DNA of 64,000 bases from an uncultured Bacteroides sp. (GCA_900551445.1 URWA01000002.1:79947-143946), one strand, 5' to 3'; shown: positions 9,114-17,966, counted from the stretch's first letter. Numbers and translations: made by a program. The notes: generated by a model from the sequence alone, not told the origin.

Positions 9114-9159
9114 ATGAAAAAAATATAAAGCAGACTTTTCCTTGGAAAAAGCCTGCTTT
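9114..9159 (-). terminator. Terminator after the ytxH-like gene
   Basis: On the minus strand, arms AAAGCAGGCTTTTTCC and GGAAAAGTCTGCTTT (9127-9159) are followed by ATATTTTTTT. It lies between the YtxH stop (9177) and the holin-like start (9097), so the YtxH message may end here or only partly read through. Confidence 0.7.
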
Positions 9160-9176
9160 ATATATTTACGACAAAA

Positions 9177-9380
9177 TTATTCAGCGTCTTTTACTTCTGC
9201 TGCTATCTGATCGACCAAATCTTCCATTTCTGCATGGTTCAGCCGAATACCTTTTTTGCGAAGAACTTCTGCAATTTTTCTACGGGTTTCTTCGCCTTTT
9301 TCCGGGGCAAACAAAATGCCTGCTGCAGCTCCTAAAGTTACGCCACCCAAGAATGCTGCTACGATACTTAATGCTTTCAT
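9177..9380 (-). CDS. YtxH domain-containing protein
   Basis: 67-residue protein with an N-terminal Gly/Ala-rich membrane helix (ALSIVAAFLGGVTLGAAAGILFAP) followed at once by the EKGEETRRKI motif characteristic of YtxH proteins. The rest is a charged helix. The family is linked to general stress and to envelope functions in other bacteria; a precise role is unknown. It lies upstream of the holin-like gene with a hairpin between them. The -7 element TAGATTTG at 9410-9417 (minus) supports the start. Confidence 0.85.
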   Translation of the reverse strand: MKALSIVAAFLGGVTLGAAAGILFAPEKGEETRRKIAEVLRKKGIRLNHAEMEDLVDQIAAEVKDAE

Positions 9381-9409
9381 AAATCTACTTTTTAAAAGTT
9401 ATTACTTTA

Positions 9410-9417
9410 CAAATCTA
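9410..9417 (-). promoter_or_regulatory. Promoter -7 element of the ytxH-like gene
   Basis: Minus-strand TAGATTTG fits TAnnTTTG exactly, 30 bases before the ATG at 9380. Confidence 0.55.
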
Positions 9418-9522
9418 ATAATAATCCTGATATGTTGTTCTTTTTTTATTGAAAAATGCATATCTATATGGTATAAGGTATATAATTAACTGATTTTAAT
9501 AGTCAGGCAGATTTTATATTGT

Positions 9523-9530
9523 TACCTTTG
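9523..9530 (+). promoter_or_regulatory. Promoter -7 element of the SPOR lipoprotein gene
   Basis: TACCTTTG, a perfect TAnnTTTG match. It lies inside the longest possible ORF (from 9519), which argues that translation begins at 9573. Confidence 0.65.
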
Positions 9531-9572
9531 CAACGTGTTAAACTGAATATTCATCTAATTTGTATAGATAAC

Positions 9573-10061
9573 ATGAAGAAAGTAGTTGTAATGGGAATGG
9601 CATTGTGTACTGCATTGGCCTTCTCTTCTTGTAAATCAAGTGAAAGTGCTTACAAGAAAGCTTATGAAAAAGCTAAACAGCAAGAACTGGCTGAAGCATC
9701 GGCTGCTACGGAAGCACCGGCAGAGGCTCCGGCAGTAGAGGCTGCTCCTGCACCTGTCGTTTCTACGGCTCCTGTACGTGAGGAAAAAGTGGAACTTGTT
9801 TCTGGTGACGGACTGAAAGCTTACAGTGTGGTTTGTGGCAGCTTTGGTGTGAAGGCTAATGCAGACGGTTTGAAGTCTATGCTTGACAGAGACGGTTATA
9901 ATGCCAAAGTGGTATATAACGCAGAACGTAACATGTATCGTGTGGTAGTGGAATCATTTGACACAAGAGATGAAGCTGCCCGGGCAAGAGATGCGTTTAA
10001 GGCCAAATATCCTAACCGTGAAGATTTTCAGGGTTCTTGGCTGTTGTATCGGGTGTATTAA
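9573..10061 (+). CDS. SPOR domain lipoprotein
   Basis: 162-residue predicted lipoprotein. The signal sequence ends in a lipobox-like LAFSSC, with C20 as the lipidation site. A low-complexity Ala/Glu/Pro linker (about 40-75) leads to a SPOR domain (about 85-160: YSVVCGSFGVKANADGLKSML ... YRVVVESFDTRDEA). SPOR domains bind denuded septal peptidoglycan, so a role at division sites is likely. The upstream ORF extension to 9519 was rejected because it contains the promoter. A strong terminator follows. Confidence 0.88.
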   Translation: MKKVVVMGMALCTALAFSSCKSSESAYKKAYEKAKQQELAEASAATEAPAEAPAVEAAPAPVVSTAPVREEKVELVSGDGLKAYSVVCGSFGVKANADGLKSMLDRDGYNAKVVYNAERNMYRVVVESFDTRDEAARARDAFKAKYPNREDFQGSWLLYRVY

Positions 10062-10105
10062 AATGTGATATAGATAAGATTTATTATCCCATATATCAGG
10101 ATTGG

Positions 10106-10137
10106 AAGCGACTGTTTTCTGACAGTCGCTTTTTTTA
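10106..10137 (+). terminator. Terminator of the SPOR lipoprotein gene
   Basis: Arms AAGCGACTGT (10106-10115) and ACAGTCGCTT (10122-10131) with a 6-base loop and a T run. Confidence 0.88.
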
Positions 10138-10138
10138 T

Positions 10139-10146
10139 TATATTTG
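10139..10146 (+). promoter_or_regulatory. Promoter -7 element of the PCMD gene
   Basis: TATATTTG, a perfect TAnnTTTG match directly after the preceding terminator and 23 bases before the ATG at 10170. The -33 region must overlap the terminator hairpin. Confidence 0.6.
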
Positions 10147-10169
10147 CCGCCGGAAAATTTAGACAACGT

Positions 10170-11123
10170 ATGAAACTGAATAAGATTATAGGTATGGTAT
10201 TGCTTGGCATGCCTTTGGCTATACAAGCACAGGAAAAGGTTGTTCCTATTAAATATGGTGATATGGACCAATGGGTAACACGTAAAATTCATGAATCAGG
10301 AATTATTGGAGGAAACACAAAACTGTTGTATGAGCTTGGACCGACAAAAGAAATTGATGGGAATGTGGCTTATCTGAATCAAGGTGGTTCTCCATGGGGT
10401 AATTCTAATGTCATGGCGAAAGTGATGGGGATTGTGAAGACGAATACCAGTGTGTATCCTGAGAAACGAGGGGATGGGTATTGCGCCCGTCTGGAAACAC
10501 ATGTGGAAAGTGTAAAGGTACTTGGATTGGTGAATATTACGGTATTGGCCTCAGGCTCGATGTTCCTTGGAGATATGAAGGAACCGATAACTGGAACTAA
10601 AGACGGAGAAAAGGCATTGAATTCCGGGTTGCCTTTTACTTCGCGTCCCAAAGCCATTCGTTATGATTATAAGGTACAGATGTCGGGTGAGCCGAATCGT
10701 ATTCGCCAGACTGGATTCAGCAAGAAATCTACCGTTCCCGGGCAAGACTGTGCCATTATGGTTTGCTTTTTGCAGAAGCGTACGGAAGATGCGGAAGGAA
10801 ATATTATTGCCAGACGAGTGGGTACGGTGGCTGTGAAATATAACAAGACGCAAGGATGGCACAACGGGGCTACGTATGAAATTATGTATGGAGACATTAC
10901 GCATGACAAACGTTATGTGCCCGATTTGATGCAATTGGGAACAGGTGGATATTATGCCCGCAACAGTAAGGGAGAGAGCAAGCTGATTAAGGAAGTAGGC
11001 TGGGCCGGAGAAAATGAACATCCTACTCATTTGATTCTTCAGTTCACCTCCAGTATGGGGGGAGCTTTTATTGGTTCACCTGGAAACAAGTTGTGGATTG
11101 ACAATGTCAATTTGGTATATTGA
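10170..11123 (+). CDS. PCMD domain-containing secreted protein
   Basis: 317 residues with a signal peptide (residues 1-20, ending IQAQ). The remainder matches the Bacteroidetes putative carbohydrate metabolism domain (PCMD): the early WV-R-I-ES-IIGG segment, the YPEKRGDGYCARLET block and the C-terminal SSMGGAFIGSPGNKLWIDNV ending. PCMD proteins are thought to be secreted beta-sandwich carbohydrate-binding or processing proteins, but no activity is established. It stands alone between its own promoter and the gap gene, with no PUL around it. Confidence 0.8.
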   Translation: MKLNKIIGMVLLGMPLAIQAQEKVVPIKYGDMDQWVTRKIHESGIIGGNTKLLYELGPTKEIDGNVAYLNQGGSPWGNSNVMAKVMGIVKTNTSVYPEKRGDGYCARLETHVESVKVLGLVNITVLASGSMFLGDMKEPITGTKDGEKALNSGLPFTSRPKAIRYDYKVQMSGEPNRIRQTGFSKKSTVPGQDCAIMVCFLQKRTEDAEGNIIARRVGTVAVKYNKTQGWHNGATYEIMYGDITHDKRYVPDLMQLGTGGYYARNSKGESKLIKEVGWAGENEHPTHLILQFTSSMGGAFIGSPGNKLWIDNVNLVY

Positions 11124-11231
11124 GTTTGCAAATTACGTTTTTGAGAAGTAAAAATGAAATAAAAAAAGGCCTTATATATAAATAAGGTGTAAAAGCTGAT
11201 TGTTTTTGATTAAATTTTCTCCTATTTCTTG

Positions 11232-11261
11232 ATTGACTTTCAAAAGAAATACTTATTTTTG
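11232..11261 (+). promoter_or_regulatory. Promoter of gap
   Basis: -33-like TTGAC (11233-11237) and -7 TATTTTTG (11254-11261). The start codon is about 100 bases further on, so gap has a long leader, which contains an AAAGAGA/TCTCTTT inverted repeat around 11279-11307. Confidence 0.6.
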
Positions 11262-11365
11262 CATCGCAATCAGGGAGAAAGAGATGACATTTTAATACTT
11301 CTCTTTGGTTACGGACAGAGTGAGTGTTTATAAAGCAATTATAAAACCTTTAAATTTTAAACAAA

Positions 11366-12376
11366 ATGATTAAAGTAGGTATTAACGGTTTCGGTCGTAT
11401 CGGCCGTTTCGTATTCCGTGCAGCTCAGAACAGAAACGATATTCAGATCGTAGGTATTAACGACTTGTGCCCGGTTGATTACTTGGCATATATGTTGAAA
11501 TATGATACTATGCACGGTAAATTCAACGGTACTATCGAAGCTGACGTTGAAAACAGCAAATTGATTGTTAACGGTAAAGAAATCCGTGTAACTGCTGAAA
11601 AGAATCCTGCTGATTTGAAATGGGATGCAGTTGGCGCTGAATACGTTGTTGAATCAACTGGTTTGTTCCTGACTAAAGAAAAAGCTCAGGCTCACATTCA
11701 GGCAGGTGCTAAATATGTAGTAATGTCAGCTCCTTCTAAGGATGACACTCCGATGTTCGTTTGCGGTGTTAACGAAAAGACTTACGTTAAGGGTACTCAG
11801 TTCGTTTCTAACGCTTCTTGTACTACTAACTGCTTGGCTCCGATCGCTAAAGTTTTGAACGACAAATGGGGTATCACTGATGGTTTGATGACTACAGTTC
11901 ACTCTACTACTGCTACTCAGAAAACTGTTGACGGTCCTTCTATGAAAGACTGGAGAGGTGGTCGTGCTGCTTCTGGTAACATCATCCCGTCTTCAACAGG
12001 TGCTGCTAAGGCTGTAGGTAAAGTTATCCCGGCTTTGAACGGTAAACTGACTGGTATGTCTATGCGTGTTCCGACTTTGGATGTATCTGTAGTTGACTTG
12101 ACAGTTAACTTGGCTAAACCGGCTACTTACGCTGAAATCTGCGCTGCAATGAAGGAAGCTTCTGAAGGCGAATTGAAGGGTATCCTGGGTTACACTGAAG
12201 ATGCAGTTGTTTCTTCTGACTTCTTGGGTGATACTCACACTTCTATCTTCGATGCTAAAGCTGGTATCGCTTTGACTGATACTTTCGTTAAGGTCGTTTC
12301 TTGGTATGACAACGAAATCGGTTACTCTAACAAAGTATTGGATTTGATCGCTCACATGGCTTCTGTAAACTGCTAA
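11366..12376 (+). CDS. gap: Glyceraldehyde-3-phosphate dehydrogenase, type I
   Basis: Cytosolic glycolytic enzyme that oxidises glyceraldehyde-3-phosphate to 1,3-bisphosphoglycerate with NAD. The Rossmann motif GINGFGRIGR is at 5-14, and the catalytic Cys is C152 in SNASCTTNCLAP. Length 336 is standard. Codon choice is strongly biased (GCT, GTT, AAA, GGT), unlike most neighbours, as expected for a highly expressed gene. It is monocistronic: its own promoter is at 11232-11261 and a strong terminator at 12398-12430. Confidence 0.97.
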   Translation: MIKVGINGFGRIGRFVFRAAQNRNDIQIVGINDLCPVDYLAYMLKYDTMHGKFNGTIEADVENSKLIVNGKEIRVTAEKNPADLKWDAVGAEYVVESTGLFLTKEKAQAHIQAGAKYVVMSAPSKDDTPMFVCGVNEKTYVKGTQFVSNASCTTNCLAPIAKVLNDKWGITDGLMTTVHSTTATQKTVDGPSMKDWRGGRAASGNIIPSSTGAAKAVGKVIPALNGKLTGMSMRVPTLDVSVVDLTVNLAKPATYAEICAAMKEASEGELKGILGYTEDAVVSSDFLGDTHTSIFDAKAGIALTDTFVKVVSWYDNEIGYSNKVLDLIAHMASVNC

Positions 12377-12397
12377 TTAGTTTAAAACCATATAGCG

Positions 12398-12430
12398 AAA
12401 GCCGTCAGGATTTTCCTGGCGGCTTTTTTT
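12398..12430 (+). terminator. Terminator of gap
   Basis: Arms AAAGCCGTCAGGA (12398-12410) and TCCTGGCGGCTTT (12414-12426) with a short T loop and a trailing T run. Confidence 0.9.
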
Positions 12431-12445
12431 TGCTCATTATCATGC

Positions 12446-12472
12446 TTGATGTGCAGAAAAAGGTTATCTTTG
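12446..12472 (+). promoter_or_regulatory. Promoter of the miaA operon
   Basis: -33-like TTG (12446-12448) and -7 TATCTTTG (12465-12472), 26 bases before the ATG at 12499. It lies inside the longest ORF from 12430, so the longer start is excluded. Confidence 0.6.
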
Positions 12473-12498
12473 TTGCCGAACTTCTCAACTTGGGTCTT

Positions 12499-13410
12499 AT
12501 GAATTATGATTTGATTACGATACTTGGTCCTACGGCTTCCGGAAAAACGTCATTGGCTGCTGCGCTGGCGGCTCATCTGAAAACGGAGATTATTAGTGGT
12601 GACAGCCGTCAGGTGTATCGTAAGATGGATTTGGGAACAGGCAAGGATTTGTCGGATTATGTAGTAGATGGATATCGGGTTCCATATCATTTGATTGATA
12701 TTGTGGAGCCTGGATATAAATACAATGTCTTTGAATACCAGCGGGATTTTTTAGTGGCGTATGAAGATATGAAATCCAGAGGGCTAATGCCGATTTTATG
12801 CGGAGGAACAGGTATGTATCTGGAATCTATCTTGAAAGGGTATCGTCTTCTTCCCGTGCCGGAAAATAAGGAGTTGCGAGAGCGTTTGGCTTCCAAGTCT
12901 TTGCCGGAATTGACCGAAATCTTAGGACATTACAAGAAATTGCATAATTCCACCGATGTGGATACCGTGAAGCGGGCCATCCGTGCCATTGAAATAGAAG
13001 AATATTATTTAAAGCAGGATGTCAATGCCCGTTCTTTCCCAGAAATAAAAAGTCTGATTGTCGGAGTGGATATTGACCGGGAGTTACGAAGGGAAAGGAT
13101 TACGCGCCGATTAAAGAAGCGTTTGGAGGAAGGAATGGTGGATGAGGTGAAATCCTTGTTGGCTGAGGGTATCCATCCGGATGATTTGATTTATTATGGA
13201 TTGGAGTATAAGTATCTGACCTTGTATGTGATTGGAAAGCTTTCGTATGAGGAGATGTTTACTCAGCTTGAGATAGCCATACATCAGTTTGCCAAACGGC
13301 AGATGACATGGTTCAGAGGTATGGAAAGAAGAGGATTTCACATTCATTGGATTAATGCGGAGTCTTCGACTGAGGAGAATGTAAAACGAATTATGGACTT
13401 GATAAATTAA
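12499..13410 (+). CDS. miaA: tRNA dimethylallyltransferase
   Basis: Transfers a dimethylallyl group to A37 of tRNAs that read UNN codons. The N-terminus MNYDLITILGPTASGKT holds the P-loop GPTASGKT at residues 10-17; GDSRQVYRKMDLGTGK and the FAKRQMTWFRGM C-terminal motif are also typical. Length is 303 residues from the chosen start, normal for the family. The ATG at 12499 is preferred over 12430 because the promoter lies between them. It is followed 6 bases later by the lipid kinase gene. Confidence 0.95.
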   Translation: MNYDLITILGPTASGKTSLAAALAAHLKTEIISGDSRQVYRKMDLGTGKDLSDYVVDGYRVPYHLIDIVEPGYKYNVFEYQRDFLVAYEDMKSRGLMPILCGGTGMYLESILKGYRLLPVPENKELRERLASKSLPELTEILGHYKKLHNSTDVDTVKRAIRAIEIEEYYLKQDVNARSFPEIKSLIVGVDIDRELRRERITRRLKKRLEEGMVDEVKSLLAEGIHPDDLIYYGLEYKYLTLYVIGKLSYEEMFTQLEIAIHQFAKRQMTWFRGMERRGFHIHWINAESSTEENVKRIMDLIN

Positions 13411-13416
13411 ACGGAT

Positions 13417-14349
13417 ATGGCAGTAGAACCAGACAGATGGGGGGTGATATATAACCCGAAGGCCGGAAGTCGCAAAGCCCAGAAGCGCTGGCGGAATATT
13501 CGTGCTTACATGGATGAATGTAAGGTGAAGTATGACTATGTGCAGTCGGAAGGATTTGGGTCTGTGGAACGTCTGGCAAAAACGATGGCAAATAACGGAT
13601 ATCTTACCATTGTGGTGGTGGGAGGAGACGGTGCCATGAATGATGCGTTGAATGGCATTATGAATTCCGAGGTGGAAGACAAACAGAAAATCGCATTGGG
13701 AATTATTCCAAATGGAATCGGAAATGATTTTGCCAAATATTGGGGATTGAGTTCAGACGATTATAAAATGGCGGTAGATGTCTTGATTAACCGCCGCTTG
13801 CGGAAAATCGACATTGGAGTATTCTGTTACTTTGATGGAGAACAACATCAGACCCGTTATTTCTTGAATGCAGTTTATATGGGGCTCGGGGCTCGGATTG
13901 TACGGATTACCAATGAAACCCGAAGGTTTTGGGGAATTCCATTGATTTCTTATCTGGCTTCTTTGTTCTTGGTGGCTTTTGAGCGGAAATTATACCGGAT
14001 GCATCTGAAAGTGAACGATGAGCATATCCGGGGGCGTATTATGGCGGTGGCGGTAGGAAGTGCCTACGGGTATGGTCTTACTCCCAGTGCGGTCCCTTAT
14101 AACGGGTGGCTTGATGTATCAATTGTGTACCGGCCGGAACTTCGTGAGTTGATTTCCGGTTTGTGGATGCTGCAACAAGGCAGGTTGCTGAATCATAAGA
14201 TTGTAAAGCCTTATCGCACGCGTTGTGTAAAGGTTTTGCGTGCCCAGAATGCGGAAGTCAGTCTGGACGGACGTCTTTGGCTGGACCGCCATTTCCCTAT
14301 TGAGATAACGATTGCTCCAGAAGCGATAACATTGATAATACCTAACTGA
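13417..14349 (+). CDS. Diacylglycerol/lipid kinase family protein (YegS-like)
   Basis: Cytosolic kinase that phosphorylates a lipid such as diacylglycerol or a sphingoid base. The NPKAGS motif (13-18) and the nucleotide-binding VVGGDGAMNDALNG (about 67-80) are intact, followed by GIIPNGIGNDFAK. Length 310 is typical. It sits 6 bases after miaA and 3 bases before kdsA, so the three are almost certainly cotranscribed. Bacteroides make sphingolipids, so a sphingoid substrate is possible, but the sequence does not decide it. Confidence 0.85.
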   Translation: MAVEPDRWGVIYNPKAGSRKAQKRWRNIRAYMDECKVKYDYVQSEGFGSVERLAKTMANNGYLTIVVVGGDGAMNDALNGIMNSEVEDKQKIALGIIPNGIGNDFAKYWGLSSDDYKMAVDVLINRRLRKIDIGVFCYFDGEQHQTRYFLNAVYMGLGARIVRITNETRRFWGIPLISYLASLFLVAFERKLYRMHLKVNDEHIRGRIMAVAVGSAYGYGLTPSAVPYNGWLDVSIVYRPELRELISGLWMLQQGRLLNHKIVKPYRTRCVKVLRAQNAEVSLDGRLWLDRHFPIEITIAPEAITLIIPN

Positions 14350-14352
14350 TAT

Positions 14353-15156
14353 ATGATAAAGAATATTTCTGATTTAAAGCGAGAAGATATGTTTTTCCTG
14401 CTGGCAGGACCGTGTGTGATAGAAGGAGAGGATATGGCTCTTCGTATTGCGGAACGGATTGTAAAGATTACGGATAAGTTGCATATCCCTTATGTGTTTA
14501 AGGGGTCTTATCGGAAAGCAAACCGGTCACGTCTGGATTCTTTTACAGGCATTGGAGATGAAAAGGCATTGAAGATTCTGGCGAAGGTCCGGAGTACGTT
14601 CGATGTGCCTGTGGTGACAGATATCCATACGGCACCGGAGGCAGAAATGGCTGCGGAATATGTGGATATTCTGCAGATTCCCGCTTTCCTTTGCCGACAG
14701 ACCGATTTGCTGGTAGCGGCTGCCCATACGGGAAAGATGGTCAATATCAAGAAGGGGCAGTTCCTTTCACCGGCTGCCATGCGATTTGCGGCAGAGAAGG
14801 TGGTAGAGGCGGGAAACGCTCAAGTGATGTTGACAGAACGTGGAACGACGTTTGGTTATCAGGATTTGATTGTGGATTTTAGAGGTATTCCCGAAATGCA
14901 GTCGTTTGGATATCCGGTTATTCTGGATGTGACCCATTCTTTGCAACAGCCAAATCAGGCTTCAGGGGTTACCGGAGGGATGCCGCAACTCATTGAAACA
15001 ATGGCAAAAGCGGGAGTGGCTGTCGGAGTGGATGGCTTGTTTATGGAGACACACGAGGATCCTTCGAAGGCAAAAAGTGATGGAGCCAACATGCTGAAGT
15101 TGGATTTGCTGGAAGACTTGCTTGTGAAACTGGTTCGAATCCGCCAAAGTCTGTAA
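14353..15156 (+). CDS. kdsA: 3-deoxy-8-phosphooctulonate synthase
   Basis: Condenses phosphoenolpyruvate and arabinose-5-phosphate to Kdo-8-phosphate for lipid A inner core synthesis. The FKGSYRKANRSR motif at 49-60 binds substrate. C21 in LAGPCVIEGED occupies the position that separates metal-dependent class II enzymes (Cys) from metal-free ones such as the E. coli enzyme (Asn), so this is probably metal dependent. Length 267 is normal. It starts 3 bases after the lipid kinase stop and is followed by a porin-like gene. Confidence 0.95.
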   Translation: MIKNISDLKREDMFFLLAGPCVIEGEDMALRIAERIVKITDKLHIPYVFKGSYRKANRSRLDSFTGIGDEKALKILAKVRSTFDVPVVTDIHTAPEAEMAAEYVDILQIPAFLCRQTDLLVAAAHTGKMVNIKKGQFLSPAAMRFAAEKVVEAGNAQVMLTERGTTFGYQDLIVDFRGIPEMQSFGYPVILDVTHSLQQPNQASGVTGGMPQLIETMAKAGVAVGVDGLFMETHEDPSKAKSDGANMLKLDLLEDLLVKLVRIRQSL

Positions 15157-15195
15157 TCTTTTATGTGGCGGTTCGGAAACAGAATGGGAAAATAC

Positions 15196-16377
15196 ATGAA
15201 ACGGAGTGGAATCATCTTATGCCTGTGGCTGGGAGGAGTGACAATGGCAGCCGCACAGAGTGAACCGATGATTTCCTCTGGGGAAGAGTCGTTGTTGGAA
15301 CGGTTGACCGACGGCAAACGGAAGGTTGATTGGGCAGATATGAATATTCAGTTCTGCTCGGCAGTGGATGCGTCTTTTCAGAACGGGAAACTGGATGAGG
15401 CGGCTTTCAAGGTGCATCGTATCCGTTTGGAGGTGCTGGGGGGATTCCATGAGAAATTTACGTATCATTTCCGGCAGTCCTTGAACCAGTACACAACACC
15501 TAATATCCCGTTGGACAATCTTTCCGGGTCGGTAGAGCTGGCCATGGTCGGTTGGCAGTTGAACGACAAATGGAAATTGACGGCAGGAAAACAGCCCGTA
15601 CAGTTCAGCGGTTATGAGTGCTGGGTCAATGCCATTAAAGTGCGGCATTATTCTGATTTCAATAATACGATTCCTTGTTATCAGGCGGGCTTGAATGTGG
15701 CTTATAAAATGAACGACAGTCATGAATTCAATTTTCAGTTGACAAACAACCGGAATGGAGACAGTAATGACCAGTTTATGTACGGATTACCGGAAGGAGT
15801 GGAAGCAACCAAGATTCCTTTGCTGGCTACGGTGAATTGGGACGGATATTTCGTGGATCATGCCATGCAACTCCGTTATTCGTTGTCGTATGGGCAGCTG
15901 GCCAAAAATAAGAATGTCTTTTATTTTACCTGCGGTAATGTGTGGGACAAGAAACCTTTCTTGGGGTATATTGATTTTATGTATTCCCGTGAAGGAATCG
16001 ATTCGAAAGGATTGATTAGTGGGGTGACCGTACAGGATGGAGTGGGACAGACGTTGTCGGATGTAGATTATTTTACAACTATTTTCAATCTGGATTATCG
16101 GATAGCTTCCCATTGGAATCTCTATGTGAAGGGAGTCTATGAGCAGGGAAATGTATTTAAATCATCCGGTGATATTTCAGCCGGGACTTACCGTAGGGTT
16201 TGGAACGCTCAGCTTTGTGCCGAGTATTACCCTCTGAAGAACAGCGAACTGTTGTGCTATCTGCATTTGCTGTATAAGAATGTGCACCTGACGGAAAGAG
16301 CTACTCGTTGGGGAGCTGAGAGCTATAATCACCAGCGAATCTCGTTGGGTTTGGTTTATACACTTCCCGTTTTCTAA
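15196..16377 (+). CDS. Porin O/P-like outer membrane beta-barrel protein
   Basis: About 393 residues. The signal peptide from M at 15196 is MKRSGIILCLWLGGVTMAAA, cleaved before QSEP. The mature part has alternating aromatic and polar residues typical of beta strands and resembles the phosphate-selective porin O/P family (KLTAGKQPVQFSGYECWVN), ending in the aromatic terminus YTLPVF expected for BAM substrates. In-frame starts also exist at 15163 and 15184; I prefer 15196 because it gives a compact signal peptide. It is close behind kdsA, so the transcript may continue into it. Confidence 0.75.
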   Translation: MKRSGIILCLWLGGVTMAAAQSEPMISSGEESLLERLTDGKRKVDWADMNIQFCSAVDASFQNGKLDEAAFKVHRIRLEVLGGFHEKFTYHFRQSLNQYTTPNIPLDNLSGSVELAMVGWQLNDKWKLTAGKQPVQFSGYECWVNAIKVRHYSDFNNTIPCYQAGLNVAYKMNDSHEFNFQLTNNRNGDSNDQFMYGLPEGVEATKIPLLATVNWDGYFVDHAMQLRYSLSYGQLAKNKNVFYFTCGNVWDKKPFLGYIDFMYSREGIDSKGLISGVTVQDGVGQTLSDVDYFTTIFNLDYRIASHWNLYVKGVYEQGNVFKSSGDISAGTYRRVWNAQLCAEYYPLKNSELLCYLHLLYKNVHLTERATRWGAESYNHQRISLGLVYTLPVF

Positions 16378-16429
16378 AGGGAGCTGATTTTATACGTGAC
16401 ATCTGTTTACGTATTCCAATAAAAAACTA

Positions 16430-16437
16430 TATCTTTG
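16430..16437 (+). promoter_or_regulatory. Promoter -7 element of serS
   Basis: TATCTTTG, perfect TAnnTTTG, 41 bases before the serS ATG. Upstream, TTTACGTATTCCAATAAAA (16406-16424) closely resembles a segment at 39534-39555 before the myo-inositol-phosphate synthase gene. Confidence 0.6.
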
Positions 16438-16478
16438 CAGCACGAAACAGTGAGGATTATACTAAAAAGTAAAAAGAT

Positions 16479-17753
16479 ATGCTTACCATTAAACAAATTA
16501 CAGAAGATACCGACAAGGTGATTCGTGGATTGGAAAAGAAGCATTTTGCTAATGCAAAGGAAACAATTGCCAAAGTGCTTGAACTGAATGATAAAAGACG
16601 GAGTGCACAGAACCAATTAGATAAAAATCTTTCAGAAGTGAATTCTACCTCAAAGACGATTGGGGCTTTGATGAAAGAGGGAAAGGAAGAAGAAGCAGAA
16701 GCAGCCAAGGCACGTGTGGCAGAAATCAAGGAAGTCAGCAAGAATTTGCAGGCAGAAATGGATAAGGCGGCCGAGGATATGCAGAATTTGCTTTACACTA
16801 TTCCGAATGTGCCATACGAATGTGTGCCGGAAGGTTTTGGCGCAGAAGACAATGTGGTAGAAAAAATGGGAGGAATGGAAACTGAACTTCCGAAGAACGC
16901 ACTGCCTCACTGGGAACTGGCCAAAAAATATGATTTGATTGATTTTGACCTGGGTGTGAAGATTACGGGAGCAGGTTTCCCTGTATATAAAGGAAAAGGT
17001 GCTCGTTTGCAGCGTGCGCTGATCAATTTCTTCTTGGATGAGGCTCGTGCAGCTGGCTATGAAGAAATTATGCCTCCTACAGTGGTAAATGCCGCCTCTG
17101 GTTATGGTACAGGACAGTTGCCTGACAAAGAAGCACAGATGTATCACTGTGAAATGGATGATTTGTATCTGATTCCTACTGCCGAGGTTCCGGTGACTAA
17201 TATCTATCGTGATGTGATTCTGGATGAAAAACAGTTGCCGATTAAGAACTGTGCTTATACACAGTGTTTCCGTCGTGAAGCTGGTTCTTATGGAAAAGAC
17301 GTACGTGGTTTGAACCGTCTGCATGAGTTCTCTAAAATTGAGCTGGTACGCATCGATAAGCCGGAACATTCCAAGCAGTCTCACCAAGAAATGTTGGATC
17401 ATGTGGAAGGCTTGTTGAAAAAGCTGGAACTTCCTTACCGTATTCTTCGTCTTTGCGGTGGAGATATGAGTTTCACAGCTGCACTTTGCTTTGACTTCGA
17501 AGTCTATTCTGAGGCTCAGAAACGCTGGTTGGAAGTTAGTTCTGTTTCTAACTTTGATACTTACCAGGCCAACCGTTTGAAATGCCGTTACCGTACCGCT
17601 GACAAGAAAACGGAATTGTGCCATACGTTGAATGGTTCCGCATTGGCTTTGCCGCGTATTGTGGCCGCCTTGCTTGAAAATAATCAGACTCCTGAAGGAA
17701 TCCGTATCCCGAAAGCTTTGGTACCTTATTGCGGTTTTGATATTATTGATTGA
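16479..17753 (+). CDS. serS: Seryl-tRNA synthetase
   Basis: Charges tRNA-Ser and tRNA-Sec-type acceptors in the cytosol. The N-terminal 100 residues are a long antiparallel coiled coil that binds the tRNA variable arm; the class II catalytic core follows, with motif 2 FRREAGSYGKDVRGLNRLHEF and motif 3 NGSALALPRIVAALLENNQ near the C-terminus. Length 424 is standard. It has its own promoter and a long terminator hairpin. Confidence 0.97.
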   Translation: MLTIKQITEDTDKVIRGLEKKHFANAKETIAKVLELNDKRRSAQNQLDKNLSEVNSTSKTIGALMKEGKEEEAEAAKARVAEIKEVSKNLQAEMDKAAEDMQNLLYTIPNVPYECVPEGFGAEDNVVEKMGGMETELPKNALPHWELAKKYDLIDFDLGVKITGAGFPVYKGKGARLQRALINFFLDEARAAGYEEIMPPTVVNAASGYGTGQLPDKEAQMYHCEMDDLYLIPTAEVPVTNIYRDVILDEKQLPIKNCAYTQCFRREAGSYGKDVRGLNRLHEFSKIELVRIDKPEHSKQSHQEMLDHVEGLLKKLELPYRILRLCGGDMSFTAALCFDFEVYSEAQKRWLEVSSVSNFDTYQANRLKCRYRTADKKTELCHTLNGSALALPRIVAALLENNQTPEGIRIPKALVPYCGFDIID

Positions 17754-17784
17754 TATTACAAACTGAATTTTTTTTAATATAGCG

Positions 17785-17841
17785 TCGTCTGACAGACCTT
17801 CTTCGTGAGTTAGAAAAGAAGGTTTGTCAGATGATTTTTTT
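17785..17841 (+). terminator. Terminator of serS
   Basis: Arms TCTGACAGACCTTCTT (17788-17803) and AAGAAGGTTTGTCAGA (17817-17832), then a T run. The remaining bases to 18056 hold only AT-rich leader and the next promoter. Confidence 0.88.
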
Positions 17842-17966
17842 ATGTGCCGTCCCGTTGGAATCAGACATTTTGATATGTTTTTGACATTTAGGAGGCGTGA
17901 TTTTTGGGGAAATCTCACTTTTTGTAGAAAAAATAATATCTGGAGACAAAAAAAAAGGATTTTGGT

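Noticed and set aside
11170..11187. Terminator after the PCMD gene
   Set aside because: CCTTAT/ATAAGG is short and AT-rich and is not followed by a T run.
16650..17918. 422-codon minus-strand ORF opposite serS
   Set aside because: Antisense shadow of seryl-tRNA synthetase; it also runs through the serS terminator.
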